From Neodiprion pinetum (Eukaryota > Arthropoda > Insecta > Hymenoptera > Diprionidae), in the NCBI RefSeq assembly GCF_021155775.2, contig NC_060237.1, positions 6,743,332-6,807,331 of the forward strand: 64,000 nt of DNA. The letters run 5' to 3'. How positions within the stretch are numbered: the first letter of the stretch is position 1; each line of letters opens with the position of its first letter. Position numbers and translations under genes: made by a program. The notes below the pieces were generated by a model, which had not been told where the DNA came from, did not search any database, and worked only from the letters and a program-made list of their open reading frames with translations. Shown here one piece after another: positions 24,601-39,600 of the stretch.

Positions 24601-27600
24601 TGATCACATTGCACTAGCTGTAGAGGCAGATTGTAACAGTGCTGTGCAAGAGAATAACAAGAGAGTATGCAGATTACAGGTGAGATATAGCGATACAATT
24701 TATGACTGTAAATTCGGATATAAAGTTTGCTATATTGTTCTATTCTGCAGGAAAAAATTGAAGACCTTATGACGCAAGTCCATGTGCTGGAAAGTGAGTT
24801 AACCGTCGAACGTAGAGAAGCGCAAGAATTAAGAGCAGATTTAGAGGGTTGCAAAATAGAAAAACGGAACATCCAACGTGTGTTGGAGTCTACTTTAGAT
24901 GAAAAAAAACAGATGACCGATAGGATAAATCAATTGACAATTCTAGGTAAGTTTTCTAGAATTTAATCAATCGATATTAAAGCGCAAGTAATCGGTATAT
25001 AAAGGGATTATGGTCAATAAGGAATTTTACTTGTAAGTCAAATGTCTAACAAATTTCGCTGATGTGTCAGCAAGGTGTTGGTGGATGATTAGATGAGACA
25101 ATAATTTGAAATTCAAACGAATTTATGATTGTAGCTGATACAGCAATTTGCCATGTCGTGTGGGAGCAGTGAAAGAAATTTAATACGCTTTTGTACATTG
25201 AAATCACATATTAATATTACAGAAAAAGATTTAAATGACACGATAGAGCGTCTTACCAAAAGTTGTGCAAGCCAAAGACAAGAAATTGCTAATTTGGAAT
25301 CTTCTAACAACATCTTAAAAGATCAAATGTATTCACATGTTGGTGGTGGCGGCGGTGGGGATGATAGGGAAAAGAATAAAGAAAATGGGGAAAAGAATAA
25401 AGAAAAAGGGGAAAAGAACAAAGAAAAGGGGGAAAAGAATGATAAAAATAAAGGAAAGAAAGTACTAAAGAAAAGAACGGGTAATTTTGCGAATTACGAA
25501 TAAATTGCTAATATTTACCCAAACCGCACGGTAACTCGTACCTTAAAATCCTAATTAGTATTTTATTTCTGTAGCAACCAAAACTAGATCTACGTCACCC
25601 GCAGTGACCACACAAAATGTGAATGGTCACAAAGAGGATGAAGTTACTAAGGATGTTGTGGACCCTGTATCAAATGGAATGCAGGCTTTTGAAAATCAGA
25701 AAATAGAAAACGAGAAGGACTCTATAATCAATTCCGTAAGTTTTTTTGTTTTTTTTTTCTTATTCAACGAAAAACGAATCATCAAAGTGTAAAGAATATA
25801 TTATTTCTGCTCATTTTCATGAAAAATTGTTCCAATTTTGCAGTTGAAGAAAACGATAGAACGACTGGAAATTGAAAGGGACTATTATCGAAATGAATAC
25901 AACAAATTCAGACAAGAGTTTAACTCCCTATCAAATGGAGATAATGTAAGAAAGTATTTTCCATAATTCGGTGCGATTATTTATTTACTATATCTGTTGT
26001 ATTGATACGAAGAAAGGAAGAATCCAAAAATCGAATGTCACACTAATCAAAATCCAAAAATACTTTTACATACATGTATCTGATTAAGCACAGAGTAAAT
26101 CTGCATGTACAAATTCCCAGTATAAAATGAGACTTGTAAAATAATTATCTTTTCATAAACTTGCATTTGATGTGATGGAAGCGGTTGTTAATCTTCAAAT
26201 TTACAAATTACACAATAGGCTGACTTGTGGACTCAGGCTTGCGAACTAAGGCGTCAGCTAAACGAGAAGGAACAAGCTATGGCCGAACTTCAGCGAGAAA
26301 ATAAAGCCTTGGATCGTGAGAAGTTCAATTTGGAAGCGAGGCTGCAGACCTCGAAAACCCAGCAACGGAGGCCGTGCGTTCCTTGCAGTCCGTACAGTCC
26401 TTGTAGGCCAGCCGGCTCTTGTAATTGTTCAACAGCATCTCCCCCCTCTCGTGGTGATGCGAGTTCAACTAAGGTCCTTTTACATTTATTCCCTCTTTTA
26501 TTTTTTTAAATTTATAACGAACTTCGGTCATTAAACTTTGAAATCATTGTTTTAGGCCGTGGTAGAGCGACTAGAACGTGAAAGGGATACAGCAAGAGCG
26601 GACGTTGATCGATTGGTGGAAGAACGCGATGCTTTGCGCGAACGACTTAAGGTAAAACTTGAAACCTAGGTTACTAATAACTATTTCTGATGTTCCTTGT
26701 TGGTTTACAGAGTTCATTAAAAATTTTGTAACATTTACCTGACATCACAGATTTCCCTAGGACATACTTTTTTCCTAACATTTCAATTTATTCCCCAGTT
26801 GACGTAAGATAAAAAGTAGAAAGTAATGCATGCTCCGTTAGTAAGAGTTGTGAGAATGCAATGTTATTCGTGAATGGATGTTTCAATATCATTCGAATAG
26901 ATAGCAGTAGACGCTCATACATCTGAGCAGCGTAGATTGAGGGAAAATCTGTCGGAAGCAGAGACACGACTGAAGCAGTTAGAAACAGAAAGACAGGATC
27001 TAATGCTTTCTCAAGGCACTCGACGTGCAACAATAAATGGCTTGGAAGATCAGTTGGAAGATTTAAAACAAGAATTAAGGCGGACTAAAGAAGAACTGTC
27101 AACTCAACGTACTCAGTACTTCCAGCTCAGGTATTCTTTGATAGCAATAATAATAATAATAATAATAATGCAGTGATGGATGGATTTAAAATCTTTTTTA
27201 TTGATGCCTTTATTTTCGTAGAGCATTGCAGGAGCAAACTGACCAGGCTCTTGGCGATGTTCAGGGGCAACTTGGTCAATCAGAAACAGAATTGAGCAAA
27301 ATGCTAGATCATAAAAGAAATGTAGAACAGCAGCAAATGCAACTCGATAATCAAGTCAAGGAGTTGAAACAGGAGTGCAACATGTTGCGGTCGAACTTGG
27401 CGCAGTTGGATCAAGAAAAAGATCAATTATTGGTAATTACCTTCATATTTATCGATTAGATATCGACGTCGTAAGGCTTCGGCTCATGAAATTTCTTCTT
27501 TGGTGTTATTTTTTATTTTTTATTGTATAATTTGAAGATGAATCTGGATGAAAAAACAGAGAGGATAGCTGCACTGGAACGTGAAGTTAGGTTCAAAGAA

Positions 27601-30600
27601 CAACAGGCCAATGGACTGGAGCAACAGGTCACAGATTTCCATCAAAAATATCAGTGAGTAAATTCAGTCTTTATTTACAGGGAAAAAAGACAAAAAAAAA
27701 AAGTAAATATCAATTTTAAGGAATACGATATCTATGCAAAAAAAAAAAAATTATTTAATAGCATATTTAAAACTTATAACTACGTATTTACAAAGTTCAA
27801 AATGCTCGTTAGTTATCAAATAAATAAGAGTCCTTATCCGATTACGTTGACGTGAAATAACATGGTTATTTAGTGACATTACTAGACTCGACAATTCTGA
27901 AAGTATAGAGAATATTGTTGAAGTTCTTTCCTGTTTGTTTTTTCTTCTCGACAGAGATAATATAACAAACATCTCTCGTCATTTTAATATACTTCTATTT
28001 CTGGTTAGCTAGATTGTCGCTTATTAGGCTACCTAGCAATGCCTATTATCACAATTTGTTCAACCATATTAAAGCTCTGTGTCTAACATACTTATACGTG
28101 TAAAAATGAATTAAGCATTCAATGTTTCACTATCTTTTGTAGACTAGCTTAATTCTAGGAGTCATTAGCGTATAGTATCGTTTCAAAAGTCAATTGATTT
28201 GATTTGTTTATTGAGAAATCTTGCCAGACTGACCGCTGGTGGCTGACAACCACCTGGTGAAATTAAACTATTACTCTCAACTTCAGAAACTTCGATGCTG
28301 TCTGTAACCCGTTTATATCCAGGTCTGCATTCACATCTCGCTCTGGGTCTCTCTTCTCCTTCCGTTGTTTGCCATAAATCGGCTTTGGCTGTTCGTTGCG
28401 CAACTAGCCATTCACCCTCAGCGCAAGGTCCTCGGGTGTACAATTTGTAACAAGTTTTATTAATCACAGCCATGCCAGGTGTGTTTCTGCAATTTTCTTC
28501 CACATCCTCCGAACATTTACCAGATTCTTTCAAAGCGTTTGTACATCCACAAACCCCGTTGTAACTTATTCCATCTAGAGAGGGTCGCACGTTGTAATCG
28601 TACAAAACTATTTGACCGTTGGGACACGGTCCCTTGGAACCAATTTTGTAACAGGTTTTTTCCTGCGGGAAATAAAGCCTCCCTCTTTTGCATGGCACAG
28701 GGATACAAGTTGTTTCGTTTAATAACATTTCACCATTATCGCAGGGTCCTCTTGTGTGAATTCTATAACATAAACCATTCTCGTAGAGAACATGACCCGG
28801 TTTGCAGACACACTTTGCCCGAATTTCCTCCGGATGATCTTGTTGATCCGTCGTCGTTACGATGAACTGATGGCCGATTGAACACGGTCCTAGTCCACCT
28901 TAAAGTAACACGTCAACAAGTTATGGTAATTTCGGTAAACGTAGAAACTTGAATCTACGAAATTGTGTAGAATATTAATTGGTGCTTTGGTCGATTACCT
29001 AATTGATAACACATATTTGACTCTTCGTGATAGTGCGGAAGCCCGTTATGGCAGCCGCACAGTCCTCCTGGCAGGAATAATTCCCCAATTTCCGTACACG
29101 GACCTTTCGTGTAGTGTTCGTGACAGCCTCCGCCTTCACCGGGCCAATGATACCTGCCCAATTCACCTTCAGAGGTGCACGAACATTCGGGTAAATTATT
29201 TTTGCCCATGACGAGAAGCTCTCCTCTTGGACAGGGACCTCGGCTCAACTTTGGATAGCATTTACCATCTCTTGGCCAATATACCTCGCTTTGTTCGGGA
29301 CAGGATTCTAACTCTTGACACACACCCCATCTTGGCTTTGAACTTGTGAAAATGATTTAATAATCAGGCATTAGGATATCATCTCATTCTAAAGCAGCTG
29401 AATAGTATATTAATCAAGTACTCTGAATTAGACTATTATTATTTATTCTCGTACCTTGGTTTACCGCTAACTTCTGGAACAGGTGAAAAATATTGCCCCA
29501 CTGGGCAAGGTCCCCTTGTGAATATCGAATGACATAGCGTATCTCTAGGAGATTGCGCTGTACCTGGAGGGCATCTACATTCCGCAACCGTACCTCCTCC
29601 TTCAGCTGCTGGGCTCAGTTCCATTGTTTGCGGACAAGGTGCCCCGATCTGTTACAAGTGCGGGCATTTTAATAGATTCACAAAACTAGTTCAAGGTCGT
29701 GATCATGTTCTTCTTAAAATCAATATATTCAAGTTCGGCCTAGGCTTGTTATCTATTGTACGTACCTGAAATATTTTGTAACATTTTCCATCCGCTGGCC
29801 AGTAAAGCAGCTGCCATCCACGAGGCTGAGCGGCGCAAGGATTGTTGGAAGGGTTTGCCCATGGTGGTGGAACTATGGCTGCTCTTCCTCCAACAATCAG
29901 AGTTAGCCACAATAGTTTTGCCAGTAGATTCCGCATAGTGCTGAAATTTAAAAGAAGTTTGTACCAAGTCATTCAAGTTACATTGATGCATTTACGCTTG
30001 AAAATGTTTCGATTTTTAACTCTAGTAGCGTTTTTGATGACTACTGCAGCTTCTATTCAAGTGCGTCACTCTCAATTTTGGCAAATAGTTTCAGTCAGAA
30101 ATTTCTGAGAGTTCTATTAGTTGAGTCAAAATTGAGGATTCGCCACTTTCTCGTTTATTCAAATGCCTTTTAGTTATCTGATCGTGAATCTTGCACGTTT
30201 AAACTGATTTCCGCAGAACATCAAATACGGTGATCACCCCCGGTAGAGATTATTAGTTAACAACAATTAGTACTAAGATTTATCTGAATATTTGGCTGAT
30301 TATTCACTCACGATTATATCTGATCATCCTCGATTCATATCGACTTTTTTATCAACCTTTTTGAAATTTATTTTTTCACTCTTACTTTTTTTTCCCCGTA
30401 GAATAAAGATTTTGAAACCCGTTTGAATTTTGTTCCGCGTGTAAACGAGACCCGTCGTGGGCGAGACGCTAAGGCGTTTTGAACATGGTTGTAAAGCCGA
30501 CGATTCAAGACTCTTGATTTCATTTTACTCGCGCACTTACACGACTTACACACATTATATGTACGGCACGAGTAATGCACGCGAGAAACGCTTGTCGACA

Positions 30601-33600
30601 AACGCACGCGATTTGGCTTCGAGTCTAGCAAACTGGACGTGGAATTGAAGACGTTCGTGTGATACCGACAACATTGTTTTACAGGTGTCCGTGTCCGGTT
30701 TATATATACGGATACAGAAAAGCACTCGAAGTTTGAATAAAATGATACCGGATACTTTCACTGTTTCTCCATGGCAAGGGCATTGCGAAGAATACCACCA
30801 CGTGGCTCCGAATTACGACGCGCGAATATCAACGATTTTATTATCACATTTTTACTTCTTTTACTTCTACTCCTTTCTTTCTTTCAGTCTACTTCATTCC
30901 TTGTCCGAAAATTTTGTTATAAGAGGAATAAATTTTTTTTTTACTCTTCTATCGAAGGCTTTTTTTGAAGTTGCCGTGCAAATATTCACCTGTTTTATTT
31001 GTTGGCCATTCTTCGTGCATACGATAATAAGTTTGACTTACGAGTTAAAGTCTGCTTTCTAGTGGTTTGAACTGCTTGAACTCGGATAGTCGTATCCGCG
31101 ATTCTGTCGGTTTGTTTAATCGTGCGCAAAGAACGAAGTCACAACTTGTCTCGCTACTGTTATTTACATGTCTACCCCTTCTCATTTTTCATCTCGGTTA
31201 TCAGTCTTTGAACCGATAATAGAACATCGATGTAAAATCCTTTCAAGAACTTTAATATCGAGTGTTAAACTGTTTTTACATTCCCATTTAGAATTCTTTG
31301 GACTATCTTATAACGATAGATTTTCAGACTATAATAATCACTTTAGAAACATGTGGGAGATTCGACGAAACGACACGTGGCTATAAACGACACGTTCTAA
31401 TTCAAAGTTATCGTAAAATGCTAAATACTGTATTTCCAAATAACACCTACGATTCTGCCTACTTAGTAACGATATCATGAATAAAAGAAACGATCAGGTT
31501 TCAGGATTATGAAACTAACGAAAAATCCCATTTACCAAATATTACAGAATAAAGAAATAAATTTAATAACGAAGAAAATGTCGGCGCTTATTCATCCGGA
31601 TTTAAACACCTCGGAATTTTTAAATTGGCACGGAGGAACTTCGCACTTTTAGGCCTTGCCGCGAACCACGAAGGTCGCGAGGATCACGGCCGTGTGGTAA
31701 AGGCTTGTACGCACACACGCTTGTATCCGAGAGACCGAAATAACCGGGAAACAAAAAACATAACGATAAAAAACCCCAAACTCGTTGTTGCGTACATTAG
31801 CTCGCGATTTTAGGGTTCATCACTCTCGATGCGCGATAAATCACCCATGCAGATACGATCTCGAGCTTCGCGGATCCTTTCACAATTAGCTTCAATTTTT
31901 TTTGGGGGGGGGGGAGTCGAGTTATCCGATATTTTTCAAAATTAAACCTTATCACTTTCCAACACGGTGCAGCAACGTTAAACGACGCGCCCGAATTAAG
32001 CAATCTACATTTTGCTCTTGCACTCGGGACGGCCATGACCACCATCGTGTAAGCAGTGAAAGTGCAAGTGTGTCCGAAATTGTTATGTAGTTTCTGAAAC
32101 TCGCTTCGGGTATTTCATTCGACTGGGTCTCTATTGCGGCAAACGTAGAATTCCCGGATTCTTGGGATTTTTCCCATACATAAAAAAGTTTCTCATTTTT
32201 GTTCACAGTTTGCGAGTGAGCGGATCTTAGCGAAGATCGGATTTTAAAAATCGCCCGAATCGTGTTTGCTTGTGGAAAAAAATATTTCACAATTTTTGGA
32301 GTGTGCAATTCTTGTTGCTCACGAGTATAACACGAGTAGTTTCAGATAAGAAAGTAAACGAAGACAGGTAGACGATTTACATTGATACATTTAATAATCT
32401 TGCTTACGGTATCTTTATATCTAATGCGGAATTTAGACGCACGTATAACACGCATACAAAGGCGTTACAGGTTTATTTTTCGAATTTTGAATAAACTTAT
32501 ACGTATTATACATGCATACCTGTATTAGCTGTAATAAGCTTTAGAAATTTACGAAGTGAAATTACATATAGTTATTAGTCGACGTGCCCGAGTTAATGAC
32601 TATAGAAAAAGTACGTAATTCGCACTGCGAGTCTATAACTAGTGTGAGAAAAAAAAAACTTGGAATGGAATGAAACTAACACGCGCGAGCAATCGTCATA
32701 ATGTTACGAAACAATGGGAAAAATTGAGACGACAAAAAAAGAAAAAAACGCGTCAACGAATAATGATTAAATAAGCAACTATGGGTATTATTCAGCGTGC
32801 GAGCAGAGTTTTCATAGTTCTCAAGTTCACGTAACTCGTCACGCAAGATATAATCTTTGCCTTAAATCACGCACTGTGTGCGAAACAACTACGTGGGCAT
32901 AAGGCGGACGCAATGATCGTCGGGAATGTAGAAAAAGTGAGAGTACGGTTACTTGGTGAAGTTATCATAATTTTTCGAGTAAATATTACGTTGTATATAC
33001 ACCTTATGTTTTAACAGTTATTTCAAATACCTAATCTTTGCCCAGTTATACACAGTTTGAATTTAATACTTATTATATCGAATTCGCTGCATGAAATGCA
33101 GCGTGGGGTTTCAAATTGCTTTCACATTTTAGCAAGCTCTCTTTCTCATTCTCACCTACGTATTCAGTCTATCGATATATATGTATAAAAAATAAAATAT
33201 AAAATTATTTTCTCCCGTTTAAAAATGCACACGTCGTTAAGGATGCAAGGCGACAAGAACTCGGTGGGAAATTATGGTATTTTACGTTTAGTTCTCGGTT
33301 CGTTTTTTAGACCACGAGTTTTCTGGCTTATTCGTCGTGTGTCTTTTGTATACAAAGATGCAGCTTTCGAAACAAGGAGATTTCCTCGACGTGCATACAA
33401 AACAGTTCTTGAAACGGTCACGGTTAAAACGTTGGGTGAAAAATTTCGCTTTGAATTCTAACGAGATCAAGTTCACGGTTACCACGGTTATACACAACGT
33501 TTTACATAGGTATATGTATACACAAACACTTCGCGATGTGTTTGTACGGTTGTCGAGATCTCTTTGATGGGAAAATTAATCCGAAAGCTGAGACGCGTGG

Positions 33601-36600
33601 GGAGTTTTTCTTCGATTAGTTACGGAAGATTAGATTAGATTCTCTTATTGGATACAACTATCGCTATAATATGTAATAAAAAGAAGCATTTTACGGGGAA
33701 AATTACTCTGTTATTAACTGTGAAAGAACACGAAACGGAACGTATTTTTTAATGAAAAATTTCGTTACAACTAATATGCGTATTCCTGTAGGTGTACAAT
33801 TATTTAATAATATTTATACATACATTCACAAATGAAACGTTTCTCGTCCGAGATTTCTCATTTCGTGACTTTTCTAGATCGAATACGTAGCTATTTCACG
33901 CCAGTTTTTACGTTTGAAATATTTTCTTTTTTTTTCTTTTGAAGCTCAGCGGCAGCGAGAGTTGGAGAGAATTGAAATGAAAATAAACGAAATAAAACAA
34001 CTGTTGCCACCGACAGTTGACGGTAGATTTTTATTTTTTCACCGCGACAACGTCTCGTTGGCTACAATAAATGCGTCGCAGATTTGATCGGCAGTTGATT
34101 AAAAATTGTTGGTATGAACGGATGATACGCAATGTATTGTCGAGTATTCGGTTGCTAATTAGAAAGTGAAAAACAAAAAAAAAAAAAAAAAAATCCTACC
34201 CTTTATCGGTCAATTCTAAAAATCTAGATGCTTAAATTCTTCCATAAATGATCTGTCACGACGACTTGCTGCCAACATCATGGAGACCTGTTACCCCATG
34301 TGTCCCTATTGCTGCCTGCCATGCGGCGATGACATGCGGCTTAGGTACGCTTCGTTGATAAAACAATTATTCTATCGCTCGTTTTTAGTTTTGATTTTTA
34401 TTTGAAACTTCCTCGAGTCTCTGGAGTAATTCTTGTATTTTAGAATAATTTACGCATTACTTGTTACGCGTACATATTTGGATTTTAATCAACCTTCTCA
34501 GTAATATTTGTGAATTGATGAATTTCTCAGTCGCTTTTACCGTTTATTTTCCATGGTAATGCTGAAGGAGGAATGAGTTGAAAATATAAAGAAAAAATTA
34601 CTCATCGTCATATTGAAGTTAGTAATGTTATTGTAACGATTCATGTTTAAGAAAAAATCGTTACATCGCAGCTTTAGGAATGTTTGAAAATTTAGTAAAC
34701 TATGATAGATAAAATATACTCATATTTTGCAAAACCAACTCCGTGAAAGTCAGTTTCAATATTGCGCATTTAACATTTTGCCCTCATATTTCCTGATTTT
34801 AACTTTACTAACTTCAGAGCCTCGGGATATTGATGACTACAGTGACAAAGAAAGCTTCTTTCTGTTTCTTGAGGCGTATCGTTTCAATATAAACACATAA
34901 TTCTTTATTGTATAAATGGATTTATACTATTCTTGGAATGTATATATTCAATTATCGTTATAGAGTGTTCACAGCGTGTATATAACGTTTAAATTAATCA
35001 CCGGAAATCGTATTTATAATAAATTGACTTGAGATACGGCTAACTTCACGGCAGGTTATGAACCGCGACTGGGAAAAAGATGATTGAAACTGATTGCCCT
35101 CTTGCGTGGATTGATCGTTAATTCGTAATCTCGGCATCGTCTCTCAACATTTCTGTCTGTACTGTGAAACGTAAAATTTCTCGAGGTTCGACGATCTGCA
35201 GAGAACACGGAATTACACGGGCAGTTAATTTATTATATCCTACTGCCGCTACTACTCGAATAGATTCGAGCGATTATGTTACCCAAGAAATTGCAAATCG
35301 TTGAATCTTTCTTTCGTCAATATTGTTTTACCAAATATTTATTTTAACATGTATATTAATCGCGGCGATGAAATTCTCTGGTCGCGTCTGTAACCAAGTG
35401 AAGATTAAAACTCATCCGAAGTAAATTGATTCGAACTCTGACTTGTCATATTAAATTTCAATTTTGGTTACCTTTGTTTAAGTGCTGTTCGTGCGCCTTT
35501 ATCGCTGTTTATCCATTGCAACAAATGAAATAAAAATAAAAAACGATCGTTTGTTGCTTGCAAAATTTCTGATATCTTATAATAAGTTTAATAAACCGTC
35601 GTACAGTTCGAATGAAAACTTATTTAAAGAAAGTTGAATTATATTTTGAGTGTGCCTCGCTTCTTGATATTTGCAAGCGTTGCAATTAACAAGCGTAAAT
35701 TTTTTTTGTATTATATGTCTTACGACAATCCCGTATACACAAGATATTTTATAAAATGCTAATTCAAAATATTATCGAACCTTAATAAAGGCTGCTAAAA
35801 ACAGCTGCCGTAAAATTGACCACGTGAAACCGAAAGTGAAACCGAATTAACGACACCGCGAAGCAATTCTCGAATCCCAAATCTCTCGATGTATGTATTT
35901 AAACGTAAGGTTTCCAGTTCTCGATCAAAAGTCTCGATTAGTCGATGTTGCCGAGCAATTCGCGTATGTATAATAACGCGCAATAAAGTTGCTCATCTTA
36001 ATTCTCTAACTCATTATTATTCTTATTATTTGAATCTGAATTTGCATATTACTATTTTTTCCTTTTCCTCTTCTTTCTACGTTTCATGACGCTCTCCAGA
36101 GATCGGTGAACTTTTCCTTGAACGGTATGGATTCAAGAGGGAAAAAAAAACAACAACCTCGCTCTGGGAAGCTGCATCTTTTTAAACACGTATACGCGCT
36201 TAATGACCATTGTAGACACTAAAAGGCTATAAGATGCCTCGTACCAAGTTGAAATATTGCACACGATAAATTCTGTCTATAGATCGTTAATTTCTCACCT
36301 ATTCGTTGATTCCGGTATAATACGCGTTATATCGTATATTCCAAATCTTTACCACACCGACCACTGTATTTAAATCACATTACGAAGTTCAATTTTCACC
36401 TCTATACTACGGTAACTTGTGCTCACATTTATAATAAATCACTGCAGCGATTAAAAATTTCGTATTTTATATAACACGTTTATACATATATATTTATTAG
36501 ATATATATATATTTATATATATATAAATATTATATTATATTTTATACACCGTATGGGTCAATGTTTGTAGTTACAGTGCTTTTGAAAGTGAGAAATTGAG

Positions 36601-39600
36601 AAATTTGACGGTTAATTTTTTAAATTAATTTGTTTCGAAGCTACGGTGCTACGGCTAGACGAAAACGTTGTCCTGCGTAGTGGCTTTTATCGTAAGAAAG
36701 AGACGCACGTGTGTCTCCGACGAGTAGTCGCCGGTTGACGGCAGGAGTTTAGCTCAAAGACTGGCTTCGGATCTGACTTCGTTCTAAGGCTGTCTTCTGT
36801 GGAGCTTGTTGTACGACTCTGTATTCCTTACCGTGTAGTATAAGGCCGTTCGTTACCTAACTCCGCGAGAACGAAGCTCCGAAACTGAATCGCGATGGGG
36901 GTAAAACCGTCACGCGTCCTCGTATATAGAAACTTCACTTTCGTTCGCGGACGCGACGGTTTTTAGCTGCAGCATCATCATGTGTATTCGAGGTTTCGAT
37001 CAACTGCCTGCAACAGAGTTTGTTCCGCAGTTGAAGCAACTTGTAGGAATTTCGAGCTGTTGGAAATCCCCTTAAATTAACTGTTCGAAATGGTTATTTC
37101 TTTTTTTTTTTTTTTTTTTTATACAACGAAACTGAATATGGTAGAGAAATACAAAAGCGTCGTGCGGTTTGAGACTTTGTCTGCAGGCAAATATGATGGG
37201 TAAAAATCTGTTGTCTTGCTGGATACGAAAATTGAATAGTTGGTTGATCAAATGAATATATACCTGTAATAAATAAAAGCTTGACACGTCCTAGGTTTTT
37301 ACCAATCATCTACCAATCAAATTGAATTTATATCAGGTTTTACTACTATATGAAAGATTTATATTTGAACCGAGAAAGCGGCAAGTCAGATTCAATATAG
37401 CGTAATAAAAAAAAATATTCAATATTCATGCTTCCATCAGAGGTTTGATGGTCGCCGAGGCCTTGTTGAATTGCGTAATTTCATTAGTGCCCCTGAGGGT
37501 GTTTGATCTCGTAACGGGACCGATGAAAATAGTCAATCTCGTCCACCAAGAACGGACTTACTTGCCAGCTCATGTATTCATTCATTCGTTCATTCATTCG
37601 CTTTGTGACGCCAAGGTGCGGACTGGGGCTTTACCTGTACGGTTATCCCGCAATGACGCAACTTCTTCTTGCACCACATACATACCTGTAATATAATTTA
37701 TGACGTTTTTTTTATTCGTTCACAATGAGATCAGCTCAACGAGCCGACGTTTGAGGGATTTTCCCGCGTCCGGGTCCTCGGTTTCATTGTATACCATGTT
37801 TATGGACGTTATTAGAGAGCTTTTCAACTTGAGGTCAGACAAAACTCTCCTGCAGGAACCGTATAAGTTCGGTTGCGCGTATATTGCACATACCTACGTC
37901 TTGACGCCTAGGTTCATTGTCGAGTGCATCGCCCCTGCACCTTATGGCTGCAGTGCCAGCCTGATTGATACGAGATACTGCGGAGAGAAGATGTTGTGCA
38001 TTTTCTCTATTCAGTAGCAGCAGCAGCAGCAGCAGCAGCAGCAGTTCTATCCTGAAGTCGGTGATGTTGCATCATGAACTCTGACTACACTCATTTCCAT
38101 ATCTTTGCTCACGTATGTACCAAGCTTCAAAGACATACACCTTCGGAGACTAGGAAACAGCTTTTCTACTCGATCGTACTAAGGGGTTCATCTCGCTATC
38201 TTGGCTCGATCGTTGATCCTTGTACGTTGCTGAAGTACCGAGGAAAAGTTTTATCCGACTATGTGGAATTATACTGTACACCTACCTATACGGTGGGATA
38301 ATATCTCTGCTGTAGAATCGTTGCTCATTTATTGTACATCCAAGGTGTATGATTTCAAGAGACAAGATGCTGCTGAAGAAACTGGGAGTAAATATCATTT
38401 ATAGAAGTCGGGCAATTTGCTCTAGTATTTTTTTTTTTTTTTCTTTCTTCTTCACTTTTACGTTTGTTTTTTCGGTGTGTTTGTCGACGATTGGGAAGAT
38501 TATTTGTAAAAATTCTATGTGCGCCTGTATCGAGATACGTGACTTGAAGATTCGTCTTTGTAAACAACCCTGACTTACGTATTTCGGGTTTTGGAATGAA
38601 AATTTATGGAATTTCATTTAATTATGCTCATCGCGAACTTGCGTATTTGGTATTCTTCGAATAAGCTTTAAGCGACGAATATGAAGAACAAACTTCTTGA
38701 AACCCGTGTGGAATGCAGGGAGAATTGAGTGTGACCCTGAATAACCCGCGACCATGAAAATAGTTTGTGTGTGTAGAATATGTGGAAAGGACGAATACGT
38801 GATCCGCATTACAAAATTTTGTGGTCGAAAAAATCCGTGCGAGAACTTTTATTTCCTCTCGACTTGTAACGCGTCTGTATTACTCTTCAATGGGCCGCGT
38901 GTGAACTTCTCGATCACATTCTGTGATACGTGAATGTAATGCATTTCACATTGACAAACTTTGCAAAACGCATTTCTATAAATATAATATACCATGGACT
39001 GTACACCCCTAATGACTTTTCGGTATAAATACATGATAAAATCTCATTTTCGAAAGTACGTATAATGCACGGTGTGTGATGGTCGACGTGTTGTGGACTT
39101 CTATCAAATCCACTTGCACAGCATCTACTTAATTTCTCCAATAATATTTATGGAAATTAAGCGTTGATTAAATCCCGTTGATTAATCACATCTAATCAGT
39201 TATCGGGTTAATTAGGATATGTTTGCTTGGCGAATTATAGTGAATTTGTCGACCCTATAATATACCCGTGGCAATCAATAAAACCGTACATCGTAACTAT
39301 AATTTGAATATTTAATATCCGAACGAACTTCCGGCTTGTACTACCTTGGTTTCAGATTGTACACATCGAGCCTTACGCCTGTATGCATATTCTGTATTAT
39401 TTGACGCTTACGTGTAATCGAATCGATTGATTAATAGCTAAGCTGCCGACTGCATGTGCCTGATATTTGCTTATGGTAACTGATTTTCGTCTTCGTCCGC
39501 ATAGGATTTTCACTTTCGTTGTACCTTGGACGTGCGGTATATGTATAATGTTAAGGTACCAAAGAGGCTGCACGATCAGCTCGAACCACACGGCAAGTGA

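Noticed and set aside
30685..31386. Open frames of 65-125 codons
   Set aside because: Phe/Ser-rich translations of T-rich DNA, typical of chance frames.
37445..38301. Three successive open frames in the CEP135 intron
   Set aside because: No shared phase, no good splice sites linking them, and no recognisable protein; one ends in a triplet repeat.
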